A stretch of 64,000 nucleotides of DNA from Paracoccaceae bacterium. Lineage in GTDB: Bacteria > Pseudomonadota > Alphaproteobacteria > Rhodobacterales > Rhodobacteraceae. Within the stretch, counting starts at the first letter, position 1. Each line of letters opens with the position of its first letter. The translations under genes were made by a program, and so were the position numbers. This document shows positions 8,781 to 17,040 of this stretch, piece after piece. The stretch is from contig JAGXGW010000061.1 in assembly GCA_024636555.1 (NCBI GenBank), positions 1-64,000 of the forward strand, given 5' to 3'. The notes beneath the pieces were generated by a model that saw only the letters and a program-made list of their open reading frames with translations, was not told the origin of the DNA and searched no databases.

Positions 8781-9713
8781 ATGGATAAACCGATTGTGAC
8801 GAACCGTGCGTTGCACGCGGACGCCCTTGCCGGGCTGCGTCTGTCCGTAAAGCGGATGCACCCCAAATGGTTCTACGACAGTGCGGGAAGCCAGATCTTC
8901 GAGCAGATCACCGAACTGCCGGAATATTATCCGACGCGCACCGAGATTTCGATCCTGCGAAGCGAGATTGACACCCTTGCCTCTTTCGTGCCCGAAGGCG
9001 CCGCGCTGATCGAGCTTGGCAGCGGTGCCAGCACGAAAACCCACATCTTGCTGGGAGCGTTGAAAAAGCTTGGTGTCTATGTTCCGGTCGATGTCTCGGG
9101 CGAGTTTCTTCTGTCAGTGGCAGACGATCTTGCCCGCGATTATCCCGCGCTTACAGTCGCGCCGCTCGTGGGCGATTTCCTCAAGGATCTGGCGCTTCCA
9201 GCCGCGACGGACGGCCTCCCCAAAATCGCCTTCTTTCCCGGGTCGACCATTGGCAACCTTGAGCCGTCCGAGGCGCGAGATCTCCTTCGCCGTGTTCGGG
9301 ACTGGCCCGGCATCGCGGGGTTCATTCTTGGCGTCGACCTTGTGAAAGCGCCTGACACGCTGGTCCGCGCGTATGACGACAGCTCAGGAGTGACCGCTGC
9401 GTTCAACAAGAACCTGCTGCACCGGATGAACCGCGAGATCGGCGCTGATTTCCGCGCGGAAAATTTTGCCCATGAGGCGCGCTGGAACGCGGACAAGTCC
9501 CGGATCGAGATGCATCTTGTAAGCCAAAAGGCGCAGCGCGTATGGATTGGACAAGACAGTATCGCCTTCGCGGACGGCGAAAGCATCCACACCGAGAACA
9601 GCCACAAATACACCCGCGCGGCGGTTGAGGATCTTGCGGCCAAGGCAGGCTGGCGCGTTGCCGAATTTCTCGCCGACCCGCAGCATCACTTCGCCGTGAC
9701 GGTGCTGGTCTAG
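8781..9713 (+). CDS. egtD: L-histidine N-alpha-methyltransferase EgtD
   Basis: EgtD uses S-adenosylmethionine to trimethylate histidine to hercynine, the first step of ergothioneine synthesis and the substrate of EgtB. The 310-residue protein starts with the family N-terminus (MHPKWFYDSAGSQIFEQI). The SAM-binding loop ELGSGASTKT, the FFPGSTIGNL segment and a C-terminal EFLADPQHHFAV tail follow. The ATG is one base after the egtB stop, so the two genes are surely cotranscribed, with translational coupling likely. Confidence 0.95.
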   Translation: MDKPIVTNRALHADALAGLRLSVKRMHPKWFYDSAGSQIFEQITELPEYYPTRTEISILRSEIDTLASFVPEGAALIELGSGASTKTHILLGALKKLGVYVPVDVSGEFLLSVADDLARDYPALTVAPLVGDFLKDLALPAATDGLPKIAFFPGSTIGNLEPSEARDLLRRVRDWPGIAGFILGVDLVKAPDTLVRAYDDSSGVTAAFNKNLLHRMNREIGADFRAENFAHEARWNADKSRIEMHLVSQKAQRVWIGQDSIAFADGESIHTENSHKYTRAAVEDLAAKAGWRVAEFLADPQHHFAVTVLV

Positions 9714-9785
9714 GGCACATAGGTCGGCGGCAGGGTGGCTTTCCATCCTTGGCGACCTCGCCAGTTGCCCTCGATTTTCAGGGCG

Positions 9786-10451
9786 TCAGGCTGGTGCGGG
9801 GCCGCGGCGTGCGCCCCGCCATCTCAGCAGGATTTCAGCGATCAGCAGATACGGCACGAAGAACGCGAAGACCTGAATCTGGTCAAACAGCCCCGTGAAA
9901 GCGTCGTTCGAGGCGGCACCACCGGTTGCCGCGTACCAGATGGCGTAATGCATCCGGTATATCCATGATCCGACCGCAAGGACGATCAAGCGCACGGCCC
10001 AGGCGAAATGGCGATTCAGGTCCTTGGCAATGGCGTAATAGACCGTGTTGACGGCCGTCCAGATCATCAAACCGCCATAAATCGCAAACCACAGGCTCAT
10101 CCACCATCCGCCGATGGTGCCAATCAGCGTGATATAAACCAGCCCGCCAAGCCCCGTGGCGACGGCCAGCACAAACAGGACATACCCGAACCGCCGGTGC
10201 AGCCCGGGCCAGCGGCGACGGACAACCGGCAGAGCCTGCAGTGGTGCGCCGAAGGTCAGAACAGCACCTGCGATCATGTGCAGGGCAATGCCTGCATTGG
10301 CCAAAATGCCGTCGTTCTGAAAGACGCGCGATACCTCGCCCGGAGCGTGGGACATCAGGCCGCGCAGGCCAAGCCCGGCGGAATAGACCACAAACCAGCC
10401 CGTATTCAGGGCCAGTATCAAAAGCAGAATCGTCGGAGCGTAGCGCAGCAT
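9786..10451 (-). CDS. DUF2306 integral membrane protein
   Basis: The protein has 221 residues and about six hydrophobic helices (near 5-25, 55-75, 90-112, 118-138, 150-168 and 190-210). Histidines lie in or next to the membrane spans (ALHMIAGA, GLHRRFGY, RMHYAIWY), the pattern of the DUF2306 family, some of which may bind haem or quinone. The function is unknown. It faces egtD tail-to-tail and starts at ATG 10451, with a separate promoter region of about 200 bases shared with the DUF2934 gene. Confidence 0.8.
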   Translation of the reverse strand: MLRYAPTILLLILALNTGWFVVYSAGLGLRGLMSHAPGEVSRVFQNDGILANAGIALHMIAGAVLTFGAPLQALPVVRRRWPGLHRRFGYVLFVLAVATGLGGLVYITLIGTIGGWWMSLWFAIYGGLMIWTAVNTVYYAIAKDLNRHFAWAVRLIVLAVGSWIYRMHYAIWYAATGGAASNDAFTGLFDQIQVFAFFVPYLLIAEILLRWRGARRGPAPA

Positions 10452-10603
10452 GATGGACCAAATAGCGCGCGATCCACATCACCGCCACTGGTCGCGCATC
10501 CAGCGGGCTTACCCGGACTATTTTTGCAATCCCGCAGGCGACCAGGCGCGCCTTTTCAAGATCCTGCCAGGCCAGGCGGACCGCTCCGGATGCCGGGGCA
10601 TCA

Positions 10604-10628
10604 GGAACCTTTGCTCGGCGCACGGGTT
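10604..10628 (+). promoter_or_regulatory. EcfG-like promoter of the DUF2934 gene
   Basis: GGAAC at 10604-10608 is followed after 16 bases by GGTT at 10625-10628, one mismatch from the EcfG -10 element CGTT. It lies about 25 bases before the ATG at 10653. The rest of 10452-10652 contains only divergent promoter space. Confidence 0.45.
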
Positions 10629-10652
10629 GTGACACCGAAAGTGAGGTGCGCC

Positions 10653-10988
10653 ATGAACCCAGAAGAATTCGAAGCTTTGGAGGCCCGCGTCGAGGCCCGC
10701 GCTTACAAAATGTGGACCGATGCCGGCGAACCAGCGGGTGGCCCTGACCAATTCAAGGACGAGGCGCGCGAGCTGGTCGCGATCGAAGAGGTCGATCCGC
10801 CAACCATCGACCCCAAAGAGGCGGCACGTCCTGTTGTCGAAGAAGCGTCTGTTCAGGGTAATCTGGGCGAGTTTCCCACGATGCGCGACCAGGGTGAGGA
10901 AGAGACATTTCCGGACAAGGACCGGAAGTCTGTAGAGGACTCCGTGGAAGCGCGGGGCGCCGGAAAACCCAAGTCCCGACGCGATTGA
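10653..10988 (+). CDS. DUF2934 small acidic protein
   Basis: The 111-residue hydrophilic protein carries an N-terminal DUF2934 motif (residues about 3-35), in which an RAYKMWTDAG-type segment is followed by GGPDQFKDEARELV. The C-terminal half is acidic and probably disordered, ending in a basic KPKSRRD tail. The biochemical role of the family is unknown. The EcfG-like promoter directly upstream suggests stress induction. The start is the first ATG after AGGTG. It is monocistronic, followed by about 190 non-coding bases. Confidence 0.75.
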   Translation: MNPEEFEALEARVEARAYKMWTDAGEPAGGPDQFKDEARELVAIEEVDPPTIDPKEAARPVVEEASVQGNLGEFPTMRDQGEEETFPDKDRKSVEDSVEARGAGKPKSRRD

Positions 10989-11019
10989 TGCGGACCAGCC
11001 ACTCAACGTTCTGAATTGT

Positions 11020-11048
11020 GATCACGGTATCGCACCGATCGTGTGATC
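11020..11048 (+). repeat. Interrupted palindrome downstream of the DUF2934 gene
   Basis: GATCAC (11020-11025) and GTGATC (11043-11048) form an inverted repeat with partly complementary inner bases. It could be a weak terminator (no T run) or an operator for the following signalling genes. Confidence 0.3.
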
Positions 11049-11101
11049 CGCTTTGTCACGGCGCAACCGCAAGCGGAAGGGAGGTGCATCGGCACCCTGC
11101 A

Positions 11102-11130
11102 TTGACAGCCTAAACGGAGGGTAGTTTATA
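11102..11130 (+). promoter_or_regulatory. Sigma-70-like promoter for the MetOD1/kinase unit
   Basis: A perfect TTGACA (11102-11107) is followed after 17 bases by a weak TTTATA (11125-11130). It sits about 45 bases before the ATG at 11177. Confidence 0.4.
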
Positions 11131-11176
11131 CACTATCAGTCAGACAGTCGATGTCTTCCCCAATTCTTAGAGGTTC

Positions 11177-11707
11177 ATGATGAAAGACTCTGTGCGCGTT
11201 CAAGACGCGCCTGTTGAACTGGAGCGTGACCTCTTTCTGCGGGTCTTGCTGAGGGAGCTTTCGGGAACGCTTGAGGATGTGGTCGGTTTGGCTGAGGCTT
11301 CCGGCTACATCAGCGTTGTTGGTGGCGCGATGGGCGAGCGGTTCAACGCCGAATATCGCCGCGCCCTGTCTGTCGATATCCTGACGCGCGATCAGGTGCG
11401 GGATGTGCTTGTCGATCTCAAACGGCGCATCCAGGGTGATTTCTATGTCATGGAGGAGCATGAAGATCGGGTCGTGCTGGGCAACCGTGCCTGTCCGTTC
11501 GGCAAGCTTGTCGAGGGCAGACCCTCGCTTTGTATGATGACGTCGAACGTCTTCGGCTCGATTGCGGCCCAAAACCTTGGTTACGCGCGTGTGGATATAC
11601 AAGAATCGATCGCCTCGGGGCATGCGGGGTGCCGGATCGTTGTGAACCTCACGCCGAATGCTGGCACCGGGCCGAATGCGCGAGAGTATTTCAGGATCGA
11701 GGAATGA
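11177..11707 (+). CDS. Methanogen-output-domain-1 (MetOD1)-like sensor protein
   Basis: The 176-residue soluble protein resembles MetOD1-type proteins, predicted small-molecule or metal-binding signalling modules. Three cysteines stand out: C106 in NRACPFG, C119 in SLCMM and C152 in GHAGCRI. This spacing could bind a metal or cofactor, which is inference. No DNA-binding or enzymatic motif is visible. AGAGG precedes the ATG. Its stop overlaps the start of the next gene (ATGA), so it is translationally coupled to the histidine kinase and is probably its sensory partner. Confidence 0.65.
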   Translation: MMKDSVRVQDAPVELERDLFLRVLLRELSGTLEDVVGLAEASGYISVVGGAMGERFNAEYRRALSVDILTRDQVRDVLVDLKRRIQGDFYVMEEHEDRVVLGNRACPFGKLVEGRPSLCMMTSNVFGSIAAQNLGYARVDIQESIASGHAGCRIVVNLTPNAGTGPNAREYFRIEE

Positions 11708-12744
11708 GTGAAGGCTCCAAAAGTGATGCCGGACACGGGTTGGATTTTCTGCCGGACCCTGTGCTGGTCATGACTTTGGACGGTCGGGTTATTGAGACGA
11801 ATGCCGCAGCCAAGGCTCTTTTCGGAGCGAAGCTCGCGGGCGGCAGTCCGGCTGATCTGTTGGCGGATGAACCTGAGGATTACAGGCGCTTCTTGCGCAA
11901 CGCGAGCAGCACAACAGCACCCCGACCGGGCAAGCTAGCCTTTCACACCGATGACGGTCCCCGGCGTTTCATGCTTCAGGCCGCGCGGTCCAAGCAGGGA
12001 AGTCCGAACGTGCAGGTCATCCTGCGTCTTTTGCAGCAGGGAACGGACCGATTTGCGATGCTGGACCGGCGGGTGAAAGCACTTGATGCCGATCTCCATG
12101 ACAAGCTGCACAAGAATGCCGCGATGCAGGAGGCGTTGCGACAAAAGCAGGTGCTTCTGCGGGAATTGCAGCATCGTGTGAAGAACAACATCCAACTGAT
12201 CATGTCGCTGACCAAGATCTCGGCAAGCGGGCACGACTCGCCCGAAGTCTGCGCCGTCGTCGAAACATTGCGCGGCCGGCTGCAAGCCATGGCCGCCGCA
12301 CAGGAAGCGCTCTATCAGGCGGATGAGGTGGAAACCGTCATGGCGCAGGCGTTTCTGGAAGGCGTTGTTCGTACCGCAGCGCGCGCCAGCGGCGCCGCGC
12401 ATGAGGTCTCTTTCTCGCTGGAGGATGCGGAACTGAGCAGCAACGAAGCCCATTGCCTCGCGCTGATCGCCAATGAACTGATCACCAATGCGGCCAAACA
12501 TGGCATGCGCAACGCACAGGGCCAGATCCTCGTGACATTCGCCAATGACGGCGGTGAGTACAGGTTCCAAGTCGCAGATGACGGGCCCGGTATCTCGGAC
12601 AAGGCTGTGTCGCGTTCGTCCGGTCTGGCGTTGGTGCGTGGGCTTTGCCGTCAGATTGGCGGACGGCTTGATATAAACGGCGACAAGGGCACGGTCTGCA
12701 CGGTCCGGTTCCGTGCAGACAGCCACGACGTGGCGAAAGAATGA
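11704..12744 (+). CDS. PAS-domain HWE/HisKA_2-type sensor histidine kinase
   Basis: The 346-residue cytoplasmic kinase has no membrane span. A PAS domain lies at about residues 12-110 ([21 protein letters not shown]), a short coiled linker at 115-150, the dimerisation/phosphoacceptor helix with H157 in LQHRVKNN, and a HATPase domain with N-box [10 protein letters not shown] and G1 DDGPGI. The HRVKNN box and short catalytic domain place it in the HisKA_2/HWE group, which in alphaproteobacteria often feeds the PhyR general-stress pathway. No response regulator is adjacent. It overlaps the upstream gene by 4 bases. Confidence 0.85.
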   Translation: MSEGSKSDAGHGLDFLPDPVLVMTLDGRVIETNAAAKALFGAKLAGGSPADLLADEPEDYRRFLRNASSTTAPRPGKLAFHTDDGPRRFMLQAARSKQGSPNVQVILRLLQQGTDRFAMLDRRVKALDADLHDKLHKNAAMQEALRQKQVLLRELQHRVKNNIQLIMSLTKISASGHDSPEVCAVVETLRGRLQAMAAAQEALYQADEVETVMAQAFLEGVVRTAARASGAAHEVSFSLEDAELSSNEAHCLALIANELITNAAKHGMRNAQGQILVTFANDGGEYRFQVADDGPGISDKAVSRSSGLALVRGLCRQIGGRLDINGDKGTVCTVRFRADSHDVAKE

Positions 12745-12799
12745 CGCGCGTTTTGTTCTGACGTTTGCGCCGCTCCAGCGCTGTGATGCGGTCCGGATG

Positions 12800-12904
12800 T
12801 CAGAAGATCACGGCGCGGATGAATAGTGCGACGACCGTTAACGTCGCCACCCCGCCCAGCCATAGCGCAATGAACCACAGCGATTTGCGCAAGACCGGCG
12901 GCAT
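12800..12904 (-). CDS. DUF2474 small membrane subunit of cytochrome bd (CydX-like)
   Basis: This 34-residue protein has one membrane helix (residues about 9-30, LWFIALWLGGVATLTVVALF) and a basic N-terminus. Its ATG overlaps the cydB stop (ATGA). Position and sequence match the DUF2474 family found directly after cydB in cyanide-insensitive oxidase operons, where such peptides help assemble or stabilise the oxidase, as CydX does in E. coli. Confidence 0.8.
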   Translation of the reverse strand: MPPVLRKSLWFIALWLGGVATLTVVALFIRAVIF

Positions 12905-13908
12905 CAGTGATACCCTCCCGCCGGATCGACCTTGCCGCGGAACACCCAATAGGCATAGCCGGTATAGGCAAGGATCATCGGCACCAGCACCAGCGCTCCT
13001 GCCAGCAGGAACCACAGGCTTTCATCAGGAGCAGCCACATCCCGGATCGTGAGAGAGGGTGGCACCATATAGGGATAAAAACTGATGCCGAGGCCCACGA
13101 AGGACAGGACGAACAGAGCGATCGTCGCCAGAAACGGCCAGGCGTCGCGCTCGTCGCGCAGACCTTTGATGAAGACAAGGGCCGCGACAAGGATTGCGGC
13201 AGGCACCATTACCGAGAAGAGAACATTGGGAAAGCCGAACCAGCGTTCGAGGTAAAGCGGGTTCAGGAAAGGCGTGATGAGGCTGACCAACCCGACCAGT
13301 ACCAGTGTCGCGGCACCGGTCCATTTGGCCATCCGCCTTGCCATTGTCCGCACGGGACCATCGGTCTTCATGACCAGCCATGTCGCTCCCATCAGCCCAT
13401 AAGCGCAGATCAGGGCGACGCCCGTCAGGACCGAGAACGGTGACAGCCAATCCCAGTTGCCGCCCGCATAGGCACGGCCTTCGACGGCTATCCCCTGCAC
13501 CAGCGCACCAAGCGCGATCCCCTGCGCCAAGGCCGCCATGAAGCTGCCAAAGGTAAAGGATACATCCCACAGAAATTTGCCCCGTGTCGTACGCCAGCGG
13601 AATTCGAACGCCACACCGCGAAACACCAGTGCCAGCAGCATGACGATGATCGGCACATAGAGCGCGGGCATGATGACCGCATAGGCCAGCGGAAAGACCG
13701 CGAACAAGCCGCCACCGCCCAGCACCAGCCATGTCTCGTTGCCGTCCCAGACCGGCGCCACGGTGTTCATGGCAAGATCCTTGTTCGCCTCGCCCCGCAT
13801 GAACGGGAACAGGATGCCGACGCCCAGGTCGAACCCGTCAAGGATGACATAGGCCAGCACGGCAAATGCGATCAGACCGGCCCAGATGAATGCAAGATCG
13901 AATTCCAT
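12904..13908 (-). CDS. cydB: Cytochrome bd-type quinol oxidase subunit II
   Basis: Subunit II of the bd oxidase, an inner-membrane protein with eight or nine hydrophobic helices in 334 residues. It opens with the family N-terminus (IWAGLIAFAVLAYVILDGFDLG) and carries NETWLVLGGGGLFAVFP at about residues 55-75. Together with CydA it reduces oxygen to water with quinol electrons without pumping protons. It follows cydA by 6 bases and overlaps the DUF2474 gene. Confidence 0.92.
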   Translation of the reverse strand: MEFDLAFIWAGLIAFAVLAYVILDGFDLGVGILFPFMRGEANKDLAMNTVAPVWDGNETWLVLGGGGLFAVFPLAYAVIMPALYVPIIVMLLALVFRGVAFEFRWRTTRGKFLWDVSFTFGSFMAALAQGIALGALVQGIAVEGRAYAGGNWDWLSPFSVLTGVALICAYGLMGATWLVMKTDGPVRTMARRMAKWTGAATLVLVGLVSLITPFLNPLYLERWFGFPNVLFSVMVPAAILVAALVFIKGLRDERDAWPFLATIALFVLSFVGLGISFYPYMVPPSLTIRDVAAPDESLWFLLAGALVLVPMILAYTGYAYWVFRGKVDPAGGYH

Positions 13909-13914
13909 ATCCGT

Positions 13915-15324
13915 TTACTCCGTCGGGATGAAGTTGTCGTCTACCGCAGGGGCGGGAGTGGTTCCCGCCGTGCGGATCGGGCCGATCGACGTCAGAGGAA
14001 TGCGATCCTCCAGCCGTCTGTTCATCAGGCGAAGAATGTAGAAGGTTCCTGCGCCGAAGAGCACGAAATAGACCACGATGAAGGCGATCAGCGACGATGC
14101 GACTGCGGGGGCCTCGATCGGGGCGACGCTGTCGGTGGTGGAAAGCAGACCGTAGACGGTCCAGGGCTGGCGTCCTACCTCGGTCGTGATCCAACCGGCA
14201 AGAACCGCCACGAACCCTGCCGGCCCCATCGCAACTGCGGCGCGGTGAAGCCATTTGCGGTCATACATCGTGCCGCGCAGGCGCAGCACCAACGCCCAGA
14301 TTCCAAGCCCCAACATGGCGAAACCAAGCGCCACCATGACACGGAATGACCAGAAAACGATGCCCACGGGGGGGCGCTCATCTGCGGGAAAGTCTTTCAG
14401 TCCAGGCAAGGGCGATGTCAGGTCATGCGTCAGGATCAGCGAGGAGAGATAGGGGATCTCGATCTTGTAGTCGACAGTTTCGGTTTCCGCGTTGGGAATG
14501 CCGAACAGGATCAGGGGCGCCCCGCCTTCGGGGTGGCTGTCGAAATGGCCTTCCATCGCGGCGATCTTGGCGGGTTGATATGCGAGCGTGTTCAGACCGT
14601 GGAAATCGCCTGCGATGATCTGCAAGGGTGCCACGACGATCAGCATACCCATCGCCATCGAGAACATCACCCGCGCGCCTTTGTCGGTGCGCTCACGCAG
14701 CAGGTGCAGCGCGCCCACCGCCCCGACCACCAGTGCGGTCGTCAGATAGGCCGCCAGTACCATATGCACCAGACGGTAGGGGAACGACGGGTTGAACACG
14801 ATCAACCACCAATCGACGGGCACGAACTGGCCGACATCGTTCATCGCATGGCCCTGCGGAGTCTGCATCCAGCTGTTGACCGACAGGATCCAGAACGCCG
14901 AGCCGAGCGTGCCGATCGCAACCATCAGGGTCGAAAAGAAATGCGCCCTTGCGCCCACCTTCTCGCGTCCGAACAGCATCACGCCCAGAAATCCGGCTTC
15001 GAGAAAGAAAGCCGACAGAACCTCGTAGCCCATGAGCGGGCCGATCACCGGCCCCGCCTTGTCGGAAAACACCGACCAGTTGGTGCCGAACTGGTAGGAC
15101 ATCACGATGCCCGACACGACACCCATGCCGAAAGCCACGGCAAAGATCGTTTTCCAGTAGTTGAACAGTTTCAGGTAGATCTCGCGTCCTGTCCACAGGT
15201 GCAGCCCGTTGAGCACGGCCAGATAGCTGGCCAACCCGATCGAGAATGCCGGAAAGATGATGTGGAACGAGACGGTAAAAGCGAACTGGATCCGGGCCAG
15301 TTCGATTGCATCAAAGCCGAACAT
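13915..15324 (-). CDS. cydA: Cytochrome bd-type quinol oxidase subunit I (cyanide-insensitive type)
   Basis: Catalytic subunit with the haems. The 469-residue protein has about nine helices, a haem-ligand histidine near the N-terminus (H21 in SFHIIFPAF), and a GYEVLSAFFLEAGFLG segment with the conserved glutamates. The periplasmic Q-loop between GDFHGLN and PPVGIVFWSFRVM is short, which places it with CioA-type, cyanide-insensitive oxidases rather than long-Q-loop CydA. Its promoter region faces an NsrR-like repressor gene, so nitric-oxide or iron-sulfur stress control is plausible. Confidence 0.92.
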   Translation of the reverse strand: MFGFDAIELARIQFAFTVSFHIIFPAFSIGLASYLAVLNGLHLWTGREIYLKLFNYWKTIFAVAFGMGVVSGIVMSYQFGTNWSVFSDKAGPVIGPLMGYEVLSAFFLEAGFLGVMLFGREKVGARAHFFSTLMVAIGTLGSAFWILSVNSWMQTPQGHAMNDVGQFVPVDWWLIVFNPSFPYRLVHMVLAAYLTTALVVGAVGALHLLRERTDKGARVMFSMAMGMLIVVAPLQIIAGDFHGLNTLAYQPAKIAAMEGHFDSHPEGGAPLILFGIPNAETETVDYKIEIPYLSSLILTHDLTSPLPGLKDFPADERPPVGIVFWSFRVMVALGFAMLGLGIWALVLRLRGTMYDRKWLHRAAVAMGPAGFVAVLAGWITTEVGRQPWTVYGLLSTTDSVAPIEAPAVASSLIAFIVVYFVLFGAGTFYILRLMNRRLEDRIPLTSIGPIRTAGTTPAPAVDDNFIPTE

Positions 15325-15379
15325 GGGCTTGCCTCTTTAATGATATATTCGTAATGAATGAATACGCGTCCGCAGGATC

Positions 15380-15397
15380 ATATTCAAGTTTCAATAT
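15380..15397 (+). promoter_or_regulatory. AT-rich dyad in the cydA/nsrR divergent promoter region
   Basis: ATATT (15380-15384) and AATAT (15393-15397) flank 8 bases. A second weak dyad (ATTC, 5 bases, GAAT) lies at 15347-15359. The 107-base region separates two divergent genes and is markedly AT-rich. Either dyad could be the operator of the Rrf2 protein; neither matches a consensus closely. Confidence 0.3.
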
Positions 15398-15431
15398 AGG
15401 ACGTGTTGTCACACCCTGTCCGGAGGATGCA

Positions 15432-15881
15432 TTGAAGCTCACGAGTTACACGAATTACGCCCTGCGGACCTTGCAGATGGCCGCAATCCGCGCGCCGCAT
15501 CTGGTGCGGATCGACGAGGTGGCGCAGGCACACCGGATCAACCGCGCGCATTTGACCAAGATCGTTCACCAGCTTGCGCAGGCGGGGTATCTGGAAACGG
15601 TGCGTGGTCCCAAGGGCGGGCTACGTCTGGCGCGGCCTGCGACAGCGATGACCGTCGGCGATGTGGTCCGCCTGACGGAAGGGCCGATTGATCTGGTGGA
15701 ATGTTTCAGCGAGGCGCGCAACACCTGCAAACTGCGCGGCATCTGCCAGCTTTCGGTAAAACTGCAAGAGGCGACCCGCGCCTTCATGGCCGTGCTGGAT
15801 GATCTGACCGTGGCCCAGATCGCCGCGAACCGAAGCGATCTTCTGGCACGGCTGGGACTGACAGAGGCGGAAAAGGTATGA
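15432..15881 (+). CDS. nsrR: Rrf2-family repressor, NsrR-like
   Basis: This is a probable nitric-oxide-sensing iron-sulfur repressor. The 149-residue protein has an N-terminal winged helix-turn-helix (about residues 20-60, IDEVAQAHRINRAHLTKIVHQL) and three cysteines, C91, C99 and C105 (CF...NTC...C), that can ligate an Fe-S cluster. I chose the TTG at 15432 because CGGAGG lies just upstream and it yields the canonical MKLTSYTNYALR N-terminus; the longer ATG-initiated frame would add an unrelated tail. It is divergent from cydAB, its likely target along with itself. Confidence 0.8.
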   Translation: MKLTSYTNYALRTLQMAAIRAPHLVRIDEVAQAHRINRAHLTKIVHQLAQAGYLETVRGPKGGLRLARPATAMTVGDVVRLTEGPIDLVECFSEARNTCKLRGICQLSVKLQEATRAFMAVLDDLTVAQIAANRSDLLARLGLTEAEKV

Positions 15882-15924
15882 TCGGAGCGATGCCGCAGGC
15901 AGCACCTTGGATGGGTGAGGATGT

Positions 15925-16557
15925 ATGAGCCAGACAAAAAACCAGCGGTTCTGGAACCGGATCGCGGCACGCTATGCGGCGCGTCCGCTTAAGAACGTGG
16001 CGGCCTACGAGGCGATGCTGGCCGATGTCGCAGCGCGGCTGACACCGACTGACCATGTGCTGGAAATCGGCTGTGGCACGGGTGGCACTGCAATCCGGCT
16101 TGCGCCCCATGTCGCGCAGTGGCGGGCAACGGACTTTTCCAGCGAAATGATCCGGATCGCCCGCGCCAAACCCGGCGCCGGGGCGGTGCGCTTCGAGGTC
16201 ACGGATGCGGCGCAGGCCTTGGGTGGCGGACCGTTCGATGTGATCTGTGCCTTCAATGTGCTGCATCTGGTCGAGGATCTGCCTGATCTGTTGGAACGCA
16301 TCCACGCCAATCTGGCACCCGGCGGCCAGTTGATCTGCAAGACGTGGTGCTTTGCCGATCTGCCATGGCGGGTGCGCGCGCTGTTTCCCGTGTTCCGGAT
16401 GATCGGCCTCTTCCCGGTGGCGAGGCCTTTGCATGAACACGCGTTCCGGCAGGCTGTTCTCGACGCAGGATTTGCCATCGAGGATCACCTTGTTTTCGGT
16501 AACTATCGGCAAAACCCCTACATCGTTGCCCGCAAATCAGCCGGATCAACCGTTTGA
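15925..16557 (+). CDS. Class I SAM-dependent methyltransferase
   Basis: The 210-residue protein has a Rossmann-type methyltransferase fold. Motif I is VLEIGCGTGGTA (about residues 45-56), the post-I acidic ATDFS, and motif IV-like FDVICAFNVLHLV. The substrate cannot be inferred. The cysteine pattern of the arsenite methyltransferase ArsM is not present, despite the arsenic genes that follow. It begins 43 bases after the nsrR-like gene and may be in the same transcript. Confidence 0.8.
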   Translation: MSQTKNQRFWNRIAARYAARPLKNVAAYEAMLADVAARLTPTDHVLEIGCGTGGTAIRLAPHVAQWRATDFSSEMIRIARAKPGAGAVRFEVTDAAQALGGGPFDVICAFNVLHLVEDLPDLLERIHANLAPGGQLICKTWCFADLPWRVRALFPVFRMIGLFPVARPLHEHAFRQAVLDAGFAIEDHLVFGNYRQNPYIVARKSAGSTV

Positions 16558-16680
16558 CGGACGCGGGCTTTCCTCTGCTTGGCGCAGCGGGATGAGGCAA
16601 AACACGCCGCGATGGGGTTGCGGGCAAAGTTCGTCCGGGATCACGGCGGATTGCTTCTTGCTCTAGATTATCGTATATCG

Positions 16681-16691
16681 TCGTTTAACGA
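16681..16691 (+). promoter_or_regulatory. Candidate ArsR operator
   Basis: TCGTT, T, AACGA is a perfect dyad, embedded in a wider AT-rich imperfect palindrome (about 16676-16697). It is placed 26 bases before the arsR start, where an autoregulatory ArsR site is expected. Confidence 0.45.
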
Positions 16692-16716
16692 AATATGTCC
16701 ATGTCGAGGTAAAGCC

Positions 16717-17040
16717 ATGACAGATCCGGAACACCTGTCCAGTCTGGCCAAGGCTTTGGCCCATCCGGCGCGGGTCAAAATCCTGCATCTACTGGCGCGG
16801 ACTCCCGGCTGCATCGGCGGTGATATCGTCGAAGCGGTGGGGCTGGCGCAATCCACCGTGTCCGAACATCTGCGGATTCTCAAAGCGGCAGGCGTGATCA
16901 CCGGAGAGATTGACCCGCCGCGCGTCTGCTATGCGCTGACGCCGGGTGCGCTGTCGCCGCTGGCGGCGCTGATTGCCGAACTTGATGCAACACACCCTGG
17001 CGCGGATGCCTGCGTCATCCCTGAACAGATGGAGCGATAA
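16717..17040 (+). CDS. arsR: ArsR/SmtB-family metalloregulator
   Basis: The 107-residue winged-helix repressor has its helix-turn-helix at about residues 32-65 ([26 protein letters not shown]). The classical ELCVCDL arsenite site of the E. coli protein is absent; cysteines are C32, C71 and C99, so metal sensing would use a different geometry, as known for several ArsR subgroups. The ATG at 16717 follows GAGGT. Its TAA stop directly abuts the acr3 ATG, so the two genes are cotranscribed and arsenite is the likely inducer. Confidence 0.85.
   Translation: MTDPEHLSSLAKALAHPARVKILHLLARTPGCIGGDIVEAVGLAQSTVSEHLRILKAAGVITGEIDPPRVCYALTPGALSPLAALIAELDATHPGADACVIPEQMER

Noticed and set aside
14425-15354. 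Open frame of 309 codons on the plus strand
   Set aside because: Antisense to cydA, no homologous content.
15925-16557. Possible arsenite methyltransferase ArsM next to the ars genes
   Set aside because: The SAM motifs are present, but the conserved ArsM cysteines are not seen.
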